Origin: Elusimicrobiales bacterium
GTDB taxonomy: Bacteria; Elusimicrobiota; Elusimicrobia; Elusimicrobiales; Elusimicrobiaceae
Direction of reading: 5' to 3'
NCBI GenBank assembly: GCA_041651175.1
Contig: JBAZJT010000013.1
Span: 1-64,000 of the forward strand
Length of the DNA stretch: 64,000 nucleotides
Made by a program: the position numbers and the translations under genes. The notes under the pieces are model-generated. The model made no database searches. It was given only the letters and a program-made list of their open reading frames with translations, and had not been told where the DNA came from. Numbering within the stretch: the first letter of the stretch is position 1; every line of letters begins with the position of its first letter. Of this stretch, positions 25,122-31,912 are shown piece after piece.

Positions 25122-26638
25122 CTTATATAAGGCGCCTCATCGCATACGTAACAGTAGTTTCCGTCAAACCGTTTTGCCGTGTCGCAGGGCCAGTTTTCCG
25201 CTTTATACATAAATTCCAGCGGCATGGCGATGAACGGGTCGCCTCCGAAGCGGCAGATTTTGTCATTTTTCATTTTTTGGGCCAGCCAGTCAACGCTCAT
25301 CATGCGGGCGGAAGTTTCGCCGTGCCAGCCCTGCCGGAACTGGAAAGGCTTTCTTATCCGGGGTTCCAGCAGTTCCCTGCCCGAGACGAAAAATATCCCT
25401 GCCAGGCCCAGCGCCAGAAAAATCCGCATCCTGCCGCCGGAACGGCGCAGAAATTCCGGCAGAAATGCCGCCCCCGCCAGCGCGAACAGGAAAAAATTGA
25501 TTATATAGTAGCGCATTGAATTGGTGTTCCTGAAAGCAGTGAATGTTGCCATATAGCCGGCAAGCAGTATCGCCGCCAGCAGTTTTGAATCCTCGTTTTC
25601 CGATTTCAGCGCGGCTATCGCCCCCGCCAGGACCGCCCCCGTAACCACCGCCGCCCAGATAAGCAGCGCGGCAGCGGCAATGACGCCCAACTCCAGCGAG
25701 AACAGCCTTCTGAACACGTTATAGCCGGACACCAGCCCCAGAAACGCCGTCGCATGAAACCACAGCCAGGCCAGCAGGCCGGCGGCGGCCAGCACCTGCG
25801 GCCCCTTCCGTGTCGGCGGCAGCGCGGCGGCTATGAACATAAGCGCGCGGGAGAGTCCGCCCGCCTGTTTGTGATATATATGCGCGGCCAGCGCGGTCAG
25901 CGCCGGCAGGCCGAAAAATACCGCCAGCATGGCGTTTTTGTGCGCCAGCCAGAACCCGTCCGTGATGAATTTTTTGCACAGCAGCAATGTTCCCGCGCAG
26001 GCCAGATTTGCCAGCGCGGCGGGCAGCAGCGCGCCGAATTTAACATTGCCCGTGCCGAAAGACCAGACCAGTATCCCGAATACCAGCGCGAAAGGCAGCG
26101 AGAGGAATATTATATGGTTGAGCGTGCCTATGCAGCTTGCGTAAATCAGGACCGCGGTAGCGGCAAGGCAGCGCTTTGTTGTCAGTCGCCATGCGGATAT
26201 AATAACCGCCGCCGCCAGAAAGTTATTCAGCGCGCACACCTCCCAGGCGATTCGCGATTCAAAAGGGAAAAACGGCAAAGCCAGCAGCAGCGCGCCCAGA
26301 ACCAGAAGCGATTCCATCCCCATCGTCAAAGCGACGAAAAATGCCATCGCCCCGGCGGCTGCCGTGTTAAGCGCGGCTCCCGCCAGCCGCAGCGAGAATA
26401 CCGACGGCCCCGCCCAGCCGAATACTTTCGCCGCCAGCCAGGCGTGAAACGGCCCCGTGTACCAGTTCATCCCGTGCGGCGAGGCGAGGCCGGAGTGCCG
26501 GATTTCCATGGCGCGCAGCCCCGTCCATGCCTCGTCCGCGCTGAAGCCGGGGACGGAGCCGAGTTTGAAAAATATCAGCGCGCCCGCCGCAACGGCGAAC
26601 ACCGCCGCCGCAACAGCCGCTTTTATTGAGGATTTCAT
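25118..26638 (-). CDS. GT-C-type polytopic membrane protein (GT39-like)
   Basis: A 506-residue protein with an N-terminal helix and the external loop PGFSADEAWTGLRAMEIR, containing the Asp-Glu of GT-C enzymes, followed by HGMNWYTGPFHAWLAAKVFG. Many hydrophobic helices follow and a soluble tail of about 90 residues ends VCDEAPYIR. It is the first gene of a reverse operon (this gene, GT2, manC, SGNH esterase). TAAAAT ends 8 bases before the ATG and no ribosome binding site is seen, so the transcript may be nearly leaderless. Confidence 0.72.
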   Translation of the reverse strand: MKSSIKAAVAAAVFAVAAGALIFFKLGSVPGFSADEAWTGLRAMEIRHSGLASPHGMNWYTGPFHAWLAAKVFGWAGPSVFSLRLAGAALNTAAAGAMAFFVALTMGMESLLVLGALLLALPFFPFESRIAWEVCALNNFLAAAVIISAWRLTTKRCLAATAVLIYASCIGTLNHIIFLSLPFALVFGILVWSFGTGNVKFGALLPAALANLACAGTLLLCKKFITDGFWLAHKNAMLAVFFGLPALTALAAHIYHKQAGGLSRALMFIAAALPPTRKGPQVLAAAGLLAWLWFHATAFLGLVSGYNVFRRLFSLELGVIAAAALLIWAAVVTGAVLAGAIAALKSENEDSKLLAAILLAGYMATFTAFRNTNSMRYYIINFFLFALAGAAFLPEFLRRSGGRMRIFLALGLAGIFFVSGRELLEPRIRKPFQFRQGWHGETSARMMSVDWLAQKMKNDKICRFGGDPFIAMPLEFMYKAENWPCDTAKRFDGNYCYVCDEAPYIR

Positions 26639-26701
26639 CTAAAACCATTTTATCATTTTGCCTGCGGAAAGTTTTAAGCGTCCCGCGCGTATATTATATG
26701 C

Positions 26702-26720
26702 GGGGCGACGAAATCGCCCC
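26702..26720 (+). promoter_or_regulatory. 5-prime-end hairpin of the small exported-protein mRNA
   Basis: GGGGCGA and TCGCCCC form a perfect 7-bp stem with a 5-base loop. It lies about 7 bases after a TATATTAT -10-like sequence (from 26692), so it would form the very 5-prime end of the transcript, a position that often stabilises mRNA. The ribosome binding site AAAAGGAGAGG follows. Confidence 0.4.
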
Positions 26721-26736
26721 CCGGAAAAGGAGAGGT

Positions 26737-27051
26737 ATGAAACTTAACAAGACAATGTTTGTATCCGTCATCGCAACCCTGGTGTTTGCGGTTGCGCAGA
26801 TAAAATCTTCCGCGCAAATGCCGGGGGAGACGCTGCTGGTGAATGTTACCGCCGAAGCAGTCGGAACAAATGCCGCCAAAATCACGGCGGAAGTTTATGA
26901 GGGCGGCGCGCCGCTGGGCAAGCCGGCGGCTTTTCTGTCCGAAGGCCAGAGGGCGGAGATGACTCTCAGAAGCGGCGCGGGCGGCGATATCGTTGTCAGA
27001 TTTACTGCGCCTGCCGCGGGAAAATACGGGGTTTCAGTCAGCAGAAAATGA
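26737..27051 (+). CDS. Small exported protein of unknown function
   Basis: A 104-residue protein with a signal peptide (MKLNKTMFVSVIATLVFAVA, cleavage near SSA-QMPG). The mature part of about 78 residues is predicted beta-rich, with GETLLVNVTAEAVG and GDIVVRFTAPAAGKYGVSV resembling an Ig-like or carboxypeptidase-regulatory-like sandwich. No family was recognised. The start has a strong AAGGAGAGG site 4 bases upstream. It is followed, after a GC-rich inverted repeat, by an ECF sigma factor gene and its probable anti-sigma factor. It could be a target or sensor of that system. Confidence 0.7.
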   Translation: MKLNKTMFVSVIATLVFAVAQIKSSAQMPGETLLVNVTAEAVGTNAAKITAEVYEGGAPLGKPAAFLSEGQRAEMTLRSGAGGDIVVRFTAPAAGKYGVSVSRK

Positions 27052-27060
27052 GCGCATATT

Positions 27061-27092
27061 CCCGCGCCGGGGATAATTTACTCCCGGCGCGG
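27061..27092. other. GC-rich inverted repeat before the ECF sigma gene
   Basis: CGCGCCGGG and CCCGGCGCG pair over 9 bases with a loop of about 11 bases (GATAATTTACT). It sits 10 bases after the small exported-protein stop. There is no T-tract, so it is either a weak terminator or a processing/stability hairpin controlling readthrough into the sigma factor. Confidence 0.45.
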
Positions 27093-27118
27093 AATATGTA
27101 TTATTGTGCGGAGGCTGC

Positions 27119-27727
27119 ATGGCTACAGACGCGACGGTTTGCGATGATAACGAAATGGTGTCGGATATTCTGGCGGGCGAGAGCGCGTCTTTCAGGCGCA
27201 TTGTGGAGAAATATCAGAAACCGCTCTATGACCTTGCTTTTCGCATGACCGGCAATGTTGAAGATGCTCAGGATATCCTGCAAACTTCTTTCATAAAAAT
27301 GTATTCCAGCCTGAAGGATTATGACGCGCTGCGTTCCTTTCGCAACTGGGCTTATACCATTGTGCTGAATCAGACGCGCAGCCATCTGCGCCGCAAGGCG
27401 TTGCTGAGATTTTTACCCTTTTCAGGCGGAGGTGAGGAGGAAAGCGGGGAGCTTGATATTGCCGATAATTCGCAGAATACTGAAAACGCTGTTGCATGGC
27501 GGCAGTTGCTGCGTGATCTGGAAAAAAATTTGCTGAAGCTGCCGCCGGAACTGCGCGAGCCGTTCATACTGTACCACTTCCATAATATCACCGTGGAGAA
27601 TATGGCGGCGCAGCTTGGAATTTCCCGCAATGCCGTGCATATACGCTTGTCGCGCGCGCGGACGGCTCTTTTCAAAAACATGCCCGCGCTGGCGTCAAGT
27701 CATGGAGGCGTCTATGAAACCAGATAA
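27119..27727 (+). CDS. ECF-type RNA polymerase sigma factor
   Basis: A 202-residue sigma-70-family protein. Region 2 is visible in FRRIVEKYQKPLYDLAFRMT, AQDILQTSFIKMY and SFRNWAYTIVLNQTRSHLRR, and region 4 in LPPELREPFILYHFHNIT and the helix-turn-helix AAQLGISRNAVHIRLSRART. Region 3 is absent, as expected for ECF sigmas. GGAGG lies 4 bases before the ATG; a GTG 15 bases upstream is a less likely start. The gene overlaps the next one, encoding a single-span membrane protein, by 14 bases, the usual sigma/anti-sigma arrangement. Confidence 0.9.
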   Translation: MATDATVCDDNEMVSDILAGESASFRRIVEKYQKPLYDLAFRMTGNVEDAQDILQTSFIKMYSSLKDYDALRSFRNWAYTIVLNQTRSHLRRKALLRFLPFSGGGEEESGELDIADNSQNTENAVAWRQLLRDLEKNLLKLPPELREPFILYHFHNITVENMAAQLGISRNAVHIRLSRARTALFKNMPALASSHGGVYETR

Positions 27728-28265
27728 CGCGGAATTGGAAAAGGTGTTTATGGAATTTTGCAAAGACGCGCCAATGCATGAGCCGCGTCCGGCCTGGCCT
27801 GAAATTGCCGATAAGCTTTGCAACGGCGCAAGGCGCGGTTTCGCGCCGCGTTTTGCGCCCGCATTGTGCGTTGCTGCGGCATGTCTGCTTCTTTTGTTTG
27901 CGCTTCCGCAAGTGCGCGCCGCCGCCGGCGAGATAATGCGCAGGCTGCTGTCGGTGAGGTATTCGCTGGTTATGGGCGGGTACAGGACAGACGGGGCGCT
28001 GCTGTTCCCAGACGGCGCGGAAAAAGTTGTAAGGACGCCGCATGGGAAAACAGTGATGAGGATGGAGCCTATGGGGGACAATGCCGTGCTTATCAGCGCG
28101 AAAGTCTATGACGCGCGCGGCAATATCGTGTCCAGCCCGAAACTGGCCTCGCTCAAAAATGTTGAGGCTGCCATGACAGTTTGCCCCGGTTCCGGCAAAC
28201 CATGCTTCACTCTTTCCATAACGCCGGAGGACACGCAATCATACAAAGTCCGCGTCGTAAAATAG
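27714..28265 (+). CDS. Probable membrane-anchored anti-sigma factor
   Basis: A 183-residue protein with a cytoplasmic N-terminus of about 45 residues, one membrane helix (FAPALCVAAACLLLLFALPQ) and an extracytoplasmic domain of about 115 residues. No family signature is obvious; the N-terminus has no zinc HxxxCxxC motif. The assignment rests on overlap with the ECF sigma gene and on single-span topology. The periplasmic part has two Cys (TVCPGSGKPCF) close together, a possible redox switch. GGAGG lies 5 bases before the chosen ATG. Confidence 0.6.
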   Translation: MKPDNAELEKVFMEFCKDAPMHEPRPAWPEIADKLCNGARRGFAPRFAPALCVAAACLLLLFALPQVRAAAGEIMRRLLSVRYSLVMGGYRTDGALLFPDGAEKVVRTPHGKTVMRMEPMGDNAVLISAKVYDARGNIVSSPKLASLKNVEAAMTVCPGSGKPCFTLSITPEDTQSYKVRVVK

Positions 28266-28266
28266 C

Positions 28267-28272
28267 TATAAT
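28267..28272 (+). promoter_or_regulatory. TATAAT -10 exactly 6 nt before the start codon (leaderless promoter)
   Basis: A consensus TATAAT is followed by six bases and then the ATG of the ABC ATPase gene. With the standard 6-7 base distance, transcription should begin at the A of ATG. No Shine-Dalgarno sequence is present. No good -35 is visible. Confidence 0.55.
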
Positions 28273-28278
28273 CAATAA

Positions 28279-28947
28279 ATGAGCGAAAGCGGCATTTGTC
28301 TTGAGGGGCGGGGGCTTTGCAAAGTCTACGGCGAAGGCACGGCCGCCGCGCGGGTGTTTGAAAATATCTCCGTCTCCGTGCGGCGGGCGGAGTTCATGGT
28401 ATTATTCGGGCCTTCCGGCTCCGGCAAATCCACCCTGCTCAATATCATCGGCCTGCTGGACAAGCCCTCCGCCGGAGCGGTTATTATGGACGGGGAGGAT
28501 GCGCTCCTTCTGGACGAGACTGACAAGGCCGCGCTGCGCGCGCGCAAAATAGGTTTTGTTTTCCAGTTTGATTCCCTGCTGCCGGAATTCACGCTGCTTG
28601 AAAATGTGGAGATGCCCGCCGTGCTTGGCGGCGCGGCCCGCCCCGCCAAATCGCTGGAATTGCTTGGCAAATTCGGCCTTGCGGGGCTGGCGGCGCGTTT
28701 CCCGGCCCAGCTTTCCGGCGGGGAGCGTCAGCGCGGGGCCATAGCGCGCGCCCTGCGCAACGGCCCCGCCATAATCCTGGCCGACGAGCCCACCGGCAAC
28801 CTGGACGCCGAAAACGCCCGCGCGGTCTTTGAGGATTTGCGCCGCCTCGCGCGCGAAGGCGCGGCGGTGGTGATGGCCACCCATAACCCCGACGCCGCCA
28901 AATACGGCGATACGGTTTTAACCCTCTCCGGCGGCAGGCTGGCGTGA
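28279..28947 (+). CDS. ABC transporter ATP-binding protein (LolD/MacB-like)
   Basis: A 222-residue ATPase. Walker A is GPSGSGKST, the signature is QLSGGERQRGAIARAL, and Walker B is IILADEPTGNLD with a following switch His in MATHNPD. The combination of GLLDKPSAG after Walker A and the FVFQFDSLLPEFTLLENVE Q-loop fits the LolD/MacB group, which drives lipoprotein release or peptide efflux from the inner membrane. No permease gene adjoins it; the partner must be encoded elsewhere. The McsA-like gene starts 1 base after its stop. Confidence 0.88.
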   Translation: MSESGICLEGRGLCKVYGEGTAAARVFENISVSVRRAEFMVLFGPSGSGKSTLLNIIGLLDKPSAGAVIMDGEDALLLDETDKAALRARKIGFVFQFDSLLPEFTLLENVEMPAVLGGAARPAKSLELLGKFGLAGLAARFPAQLSGGERQRGAIARALRNGPAIILADEPTGNLDAENARAVFEDLRRLAREGAAVVMATHNPDAAKYGDTVLTLSGGRLA

Positions 28948-28948
28948 T

Positions 28949-29464
28949 ATGCTCTGCCGCCGCTGCCGCAAAAAAGAAGCCGCTTTCGTAATAAGAGCCG
29001 CCGTCCGCAAAAAACTCACCGATATCGCGCTGTGCCGGGACTGTCTTTTTCTCAAGGAAAAGGAGCTGGGGCTGGAGCGCGGCACCCTCTCCTACTACGC
29101 CGCGCCGCTGCGCGGCGCGGAATACGCGCGCTCCGCGCCCGCCTCGCGGCGGGATTTGCGGCTTAAATGCCCCGGCTGCGGGCTTTTGTACCCGCAGTTC
29201 CGGGAAAGCGGGGAGTTGGGCTGCCCGCGCTGCTATAACGCATTCCGCCCGCAACTGGAGTATTATTTCAAACGGCTTTGCGGCGCGCCGCGCCATCCGG
29301 TAAAGCCGTACGCCGGGCCGGGGGGCGGCGATTTCTCGCTTGACGGCGGGGCGGTGCAGTCCGCATTGCAGTCCGCCGTCCGGCACGAGGATTACGAGCG
29401 CGCCGCCAAATTGCGCGACATAATGGGCGCTTTCCGAAAACACGGGAGGCGGCGTGAGAATTGA
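28949..29464 (+). CDS. McsA-like zinc/UVR-domain protein
   Basis: A 171-residue protein with four Cys pairs, CRRC, CRDC, CPGC and CPRC, forming two zinc-binding units, and a C-terminal UVR motif (SAVRHEDYERAAKLRDIMGA). This is the layout of McsA, the activator of the protein-arginine kinase McsB and adaptor for ClpC in Firmicutes. It overlaps the McsB-like gene by 11 bases, as in mcsA-mcsB operons. ctsR and clpC are not adjacent. Confidence 0.82.
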   Translation: MLCRRCRKKEAAFVIRAAVRKKLTDIALCRDCLFLKEKELGLERGTLSYYAAPLRGAEYARSAPASRRDLRLKCPGCGLLYPQFRESGELGCPRCYNAFRPQLEYYFKRLCGAPRHPVKPYAGPGGGDFSLDGGAVQSALQSAVRHEDYERAAKLRDIMGAFRKHGRRREN

Positions 29465-30527
29465 GGCTCTTGCCGCGCAAATTCCGGCATGGATATCGCA
29501 AAACGGCCCGGAGGGCGACTGCGTTCTGTGGACGCGCGCCCGGCTGCGGCGCAATCTGGCGGGGCAGCCGTTTCCGGCGCGGGCCGTTCCGGCGGAGCTG
29601 CGCCGCGCGCGCGAACTGATTCTGAAAAAGCTCTCCGTCCGCCCGGAAATGCGCGGAAGCGGAAAAATCCGGCTGGATATCGCCGGCGCCTTTGAACAAC
29701 GTCTGCTGGCGGAGCGCGGCCTCGCCGCGGAGGATTTCCCCGCGCAGCCGCGTTTCTGCGCCGCCGCAGTCTCGCCGGGGGAGGAGGTTTGCGCCCTGGT
29801 CAACTGGCGGGACGCGCTGAGTCTTTCTTTTACCGGCGCGGGGTTGTGCGCGCGGGCAACGTTGGAGGCGGCAGCGCGCTTTGACGCGGCCATGGGCGCG
29901 GCACTGGACTATGCCTGGGACAGGAATTTCGGCTGGCTTTCCTCCTCGCCGGAAAACGCGGGCACCGGGCTGCAGCTGTCCGCGCTGCTGCATATTCCCT
30001 GCCTTGCGCGCAGCGGCAGGGCCGAGGGCGCGCTGAAAAACCTCTCCAACCTGCGCGCCGGCTGGAAGGCGGACGGCCCCGGCGGAATCTTCCCCGATTT
30101 TTGCGAGATTTTCACCGCCTGCCCCTTCGGCTCCGGCGAGGAGGCGATGCTTGAAAACATCTCCTCCGCAGCGCATTTTCTCATCACGGCGGAGCGGCAG
30201 GCCCGCGATTGGCTTTTCTCCGGCCCGCGCGCCGTTTCAAGCGAAGACGAGGCCTGGCGCGCCTGCGGTCTGCTGGGCAACGCGCGCGTTATTTCCTACG
30301 AGGAGGCGCGCGGCAGAATATCCGCCGTCCTGATGGGGCTGGCCGCCGGGCTGCCGCTTCCGGTCCGGCGGGAGGCGGCGCTGAAACTTTTCGCGCTTTG
30401 CAGGCCGGCGCATATCGCGCAGGGATGCAGGCCGCCGGGAAAACGCAAATTCAATCCCGCCGCTGTAACCGCGGCGGAAAGGGATATAAGGCGCGCGGCC
30501 ATCATCCGCGCCGCGCTCAAGGCGTGA
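29454..30527 (+). CDS. McsB-like ATP:guanido phosphotransferase homologue, probably catalytically inactive
   Basis: A 357-residue protein, the usual McsB length, starting at GTG. Colinear similarity to McsB is clear: NGPEGDCVLWTRARLRRN, DYAWDRNFGWLSSSPENAG, LLGNARVISYEEA, and AERDIRRAAIIRAAL at the end. Comparison with remembered B. subtilis McsB shows the catalytic residues changed. The Cys in TSCPTNVGTG is Ser here (SSSPENAGTG). The Glu pair of NEEDH is Trp-Arg in NWRDA. The GEGSEA loop Glu is missing. The Arg after GTGL is Gln. The C-terminal RDxxRA motif, which binds phospho-arginine in McsB, is kept. It therefore looks like a pseudokinase or phospho-arginine-binding regulator rather than an active kinase. 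Confidence 0.8.
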   Translation: MRIEALAAQIPAWISQNGPEGDCVLWTRARLRRNLAGQPFPARAVPAELRRARELILKKLSVRPEMRGSGKIRLDIAGAFEQRLLAERGLAAEDFPAQPRFCAAAVSPGEEVCALVNWRDALSLSFTGAGLCARATLEAAARFDAAMGAALDYAWDRNFGWLSSSPENAGTGLQLSALLHIPCLARSGRAEGALKNLSNLRAGWKADGPGGIFPDFCEIFTACPFGSGEEAMLENISSAAHFLITAERQARDWLFSGPRAVSSEDEAWRACGLLGNARVISYEEARGRISAVLMGLAAGLPLPVRREAALKLFALCRPAHIAQGCRPPGKRKFNPAAVTAAERDIRRAAIIRAALKA

Positions 30528-30534
30528 TTAGTTG

Positions 30535-30951
30535 TCAGTTTGCTGTTTGCTGCCTGCTCTTGATGAACTGCGCCCAGTGTTTGTCGGTTTTTGCGACGTG
30601 GTTAAGCAGCCAGGAGGAAACATTGCGGTGCGCGTCGTTTAGTATATCCTGCGAATAGCCTTCATTGTCGCATCTGGCTTTCAACTTGGCAAAAGCTGTT
30701 CTGAAGTAGTTATGCTGCGCCTTGTGTATGTTTATTTCGGGATAGTTTTCCTTTTCCAGCAGGGCTTCCTCGGTGGCGAAATGCACGTTCGCGTAGTGGT
30801 CAAGGAAACGGAACAGGGTGGCGATATCGTCTTTTTCCCTGCCGTCCAGTATTGACTGCACAAACGAATTAACCGCGGCGAACAATTCCTTGTGCTGGGA
30901 ATCTATCTCCGCCACGCCGGTAAGCAACTGATCGCTCCATTGCAGGGGCAT
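30535..30951 (-). CDS. Bacteriohemerythrin
   Basis: A 138-residue four-helix protein with a complete di-iron ligand set: His20 (DSQHKELF), His57 and Glu61 (HFATEE), His76 and His80 (HKAQH), and His118 with Asp123 (NHVAKTD). It binds O2 reversibly at a non-haem di-iron centre and may sense or deliver oxygen. The start is set by the conserved MPLQWSDQLLTGV N-terminus; a longer frame would run into the upstream gene. It converges on the McsB-like gene with a 7-base gap. A strong hairpin lies just upstream of its start. Confidence 0.9.
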   Translation of the reverse strand: MPLQWSDQLLTGVAEIDSQHKELFAAVNSFVQSILDGREKDDIATLFRFLDHYANVHFATEEALLEKENYPEINIHKAQHNYFRTAFAKLKARCDNEGYSQDILNDAHRNVSSWLLNHVAKTDKHWAQFIKSRQQTAN

Positions 30952-30956
30952 ATGAA

Positions 30957-30982
30957 TGCGGGGCGGCTGCGCCGCCCCGCTC
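30957..30982 (-). other. Strong GC hairpin between the DUF2914 gene and bacteriohemerythrin
   Basis: GCGGGGCGGC and GCCGCCCCGC pair perfectly over 10 bases with a 3-base loop. No T-run follows on the reverse strand. It lies 9 bases after the DUF2914 stop and a few bases before the hemerythrin ATG, so it may attenuate, or partly hide the start of, the second gene. Confidence 0.5.
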
Positions 30983-30991
30983 CTCACGCTG

Positions 30992-31444
30992 TTATTTTTG
31001 CACCGTAAATTCCGCCGCCGCAACCTGCGCGCCGGAACCGTCCACGGCTTCCACTTTCCAACTGCCGGGGGAGACTGTTTTGCTGCTCCAGGTGCGCATC
31101 GGGTCGTATTTTATCTGGAGGGGCACTTCCGCCACCTTTTTGCCTTCCAGATACCAGACATGGGTTACAGTCCCTTCCGCCGCGCCGGAGACTTTCATCC
31201 AGCAGAACGCTTTTTCCGTGCCGGCAGGAAAATCCGCCGTCTCGCCGACGGGTTCCCTGTTTTCCACCGCCGAGGCGATGACCAGCTTCTCCGCTTTCAG
31301 CGCGGAGGCCGGCTGCGCCGGTTTTGCCGCATCCGCCGCGGCTTCAGCTTTTGCGGGTTCGGCCTTGGCCGGGGCGGCATTCTGCGCCAGCGCCGCGCCC
31401 GCGAAGGCAAACACCGGAATTGCCACTATCGCATATTTTCTCAT
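30992..31444 (-). CDS. Exported DUF2914-domain protein
   Basis: A 150-residue protein with a signal peptide (MRKYAIVAIPVFAFAGAALA) and an Ala/Lys/Pro/Glu-rich linker with APAKAEPAKAEAAADAAKP repeats. The C-terminal domain has the DUF2914 pattern KAFCWMKVSG, THVWYLEGKKVAEVPLQI and SPGSWKVEAVD. DUF2914 domains are extracytoplasmic and of unknown function. The chosen ATG has a GGAGG site upstream; a start 18 codons earlier would add a non-signal extension. It is possibly cotranscribed with the hemerythrin gene. Confidence 0.82.
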   Translation of the reverse strand: MRKYAIVAIPVFAFAGAALAQNAAPAKAEPAKAEAAADAAKPAQPASALKAEKLVIASAVENREPVGETADFPAGTEKAFCWMKVSGAAEGTVTHVWYLEGKKVAEVPLQIKYDPMRTWSSKTVSPGSWKVEAVDGSGAQVAAAEFTVQK

Positions 31445-31536
31445 GATGTGATTCCTCCCTATTTGGCTTATTCTCCCAAAAAACCCGCCCAGTTTCAAGC
31501 AGGGTTTTTCAGCAGATACTGATTACTGACTTTCTC

Positions 31537-31804
31537 CTACTGAGCTTTCCCTATTAGGTTGATGCGCTGGAGGCTCAGATTTGGACACAGGCTAGGCGCG
31601 GCTGCGCAGCCGTGCTTGCGCACCGCAAGCAGACGCAACGACGGCTGTGTCCGAATATGAGCCTCCCCGAAGGGGCTGTCCGCTTTTGGGCTGCGACTGC
31701 GTTGCAAATCGTTTGCATACGGGAAGTATGCCGCATTCTTTGCGCCTTGTCTCGCCGCAAAATCGGCCAGCCAGCGCATCAACCTAATAGGGAAAGCTCA
31801 GTAG
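31537..31804. repeat. 268-bp MITE-like element with perfect 34-bp inverted ends
   Basis: Bases 31537-31570 (starting CTACTGAGCTTTCCCTATTA) are repeated exactly in reverse complement at 31771-31804. Nested inside are a second imperfect inverted pair (AGGCTCAGATTTGGACACAG near 31570, CTGTGTCCGAATATGAGCCT near 31650) and a hairpin around GCTTGCGCACCGCAAGC. No transposase or target-site duplication is visible. A frame of about 80 codons spans it on the reverse strand, but there is no reason to believe it is translated. With bland flanks, this fills the gene-free stretch between the DUF2914 and AbiEii-like genes; 31805-31912 shows nothing recognisable. Confidence 0.8.
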
Positions 31805-31912
31805 ACATGCAGTGAGCGGTCAACATCTATCGCGCGTAAGGACGCGGGGACGATGTAATGGTTGGATTAACGGCAGTTTAATAACACTTTAGACGGCAGA
31901 ATGACGCCGATT

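Noticed and set aside
28589..29893. 434-codon reverse-strand open frame opposite the ABC ATPase and mcsA/mcsB-like genes
   Set aside because: It is antisense to three well-supported genes, has low-complexity Arg/Ala composition, and shows no motif.
31537..31815. Frame of about 80 codons inside the 268-bp inverted-repeat element
   Set aside because: It is open as a by-product of the composition and ends inside the terminal repeats. No start signal or recognisable domain was seen.
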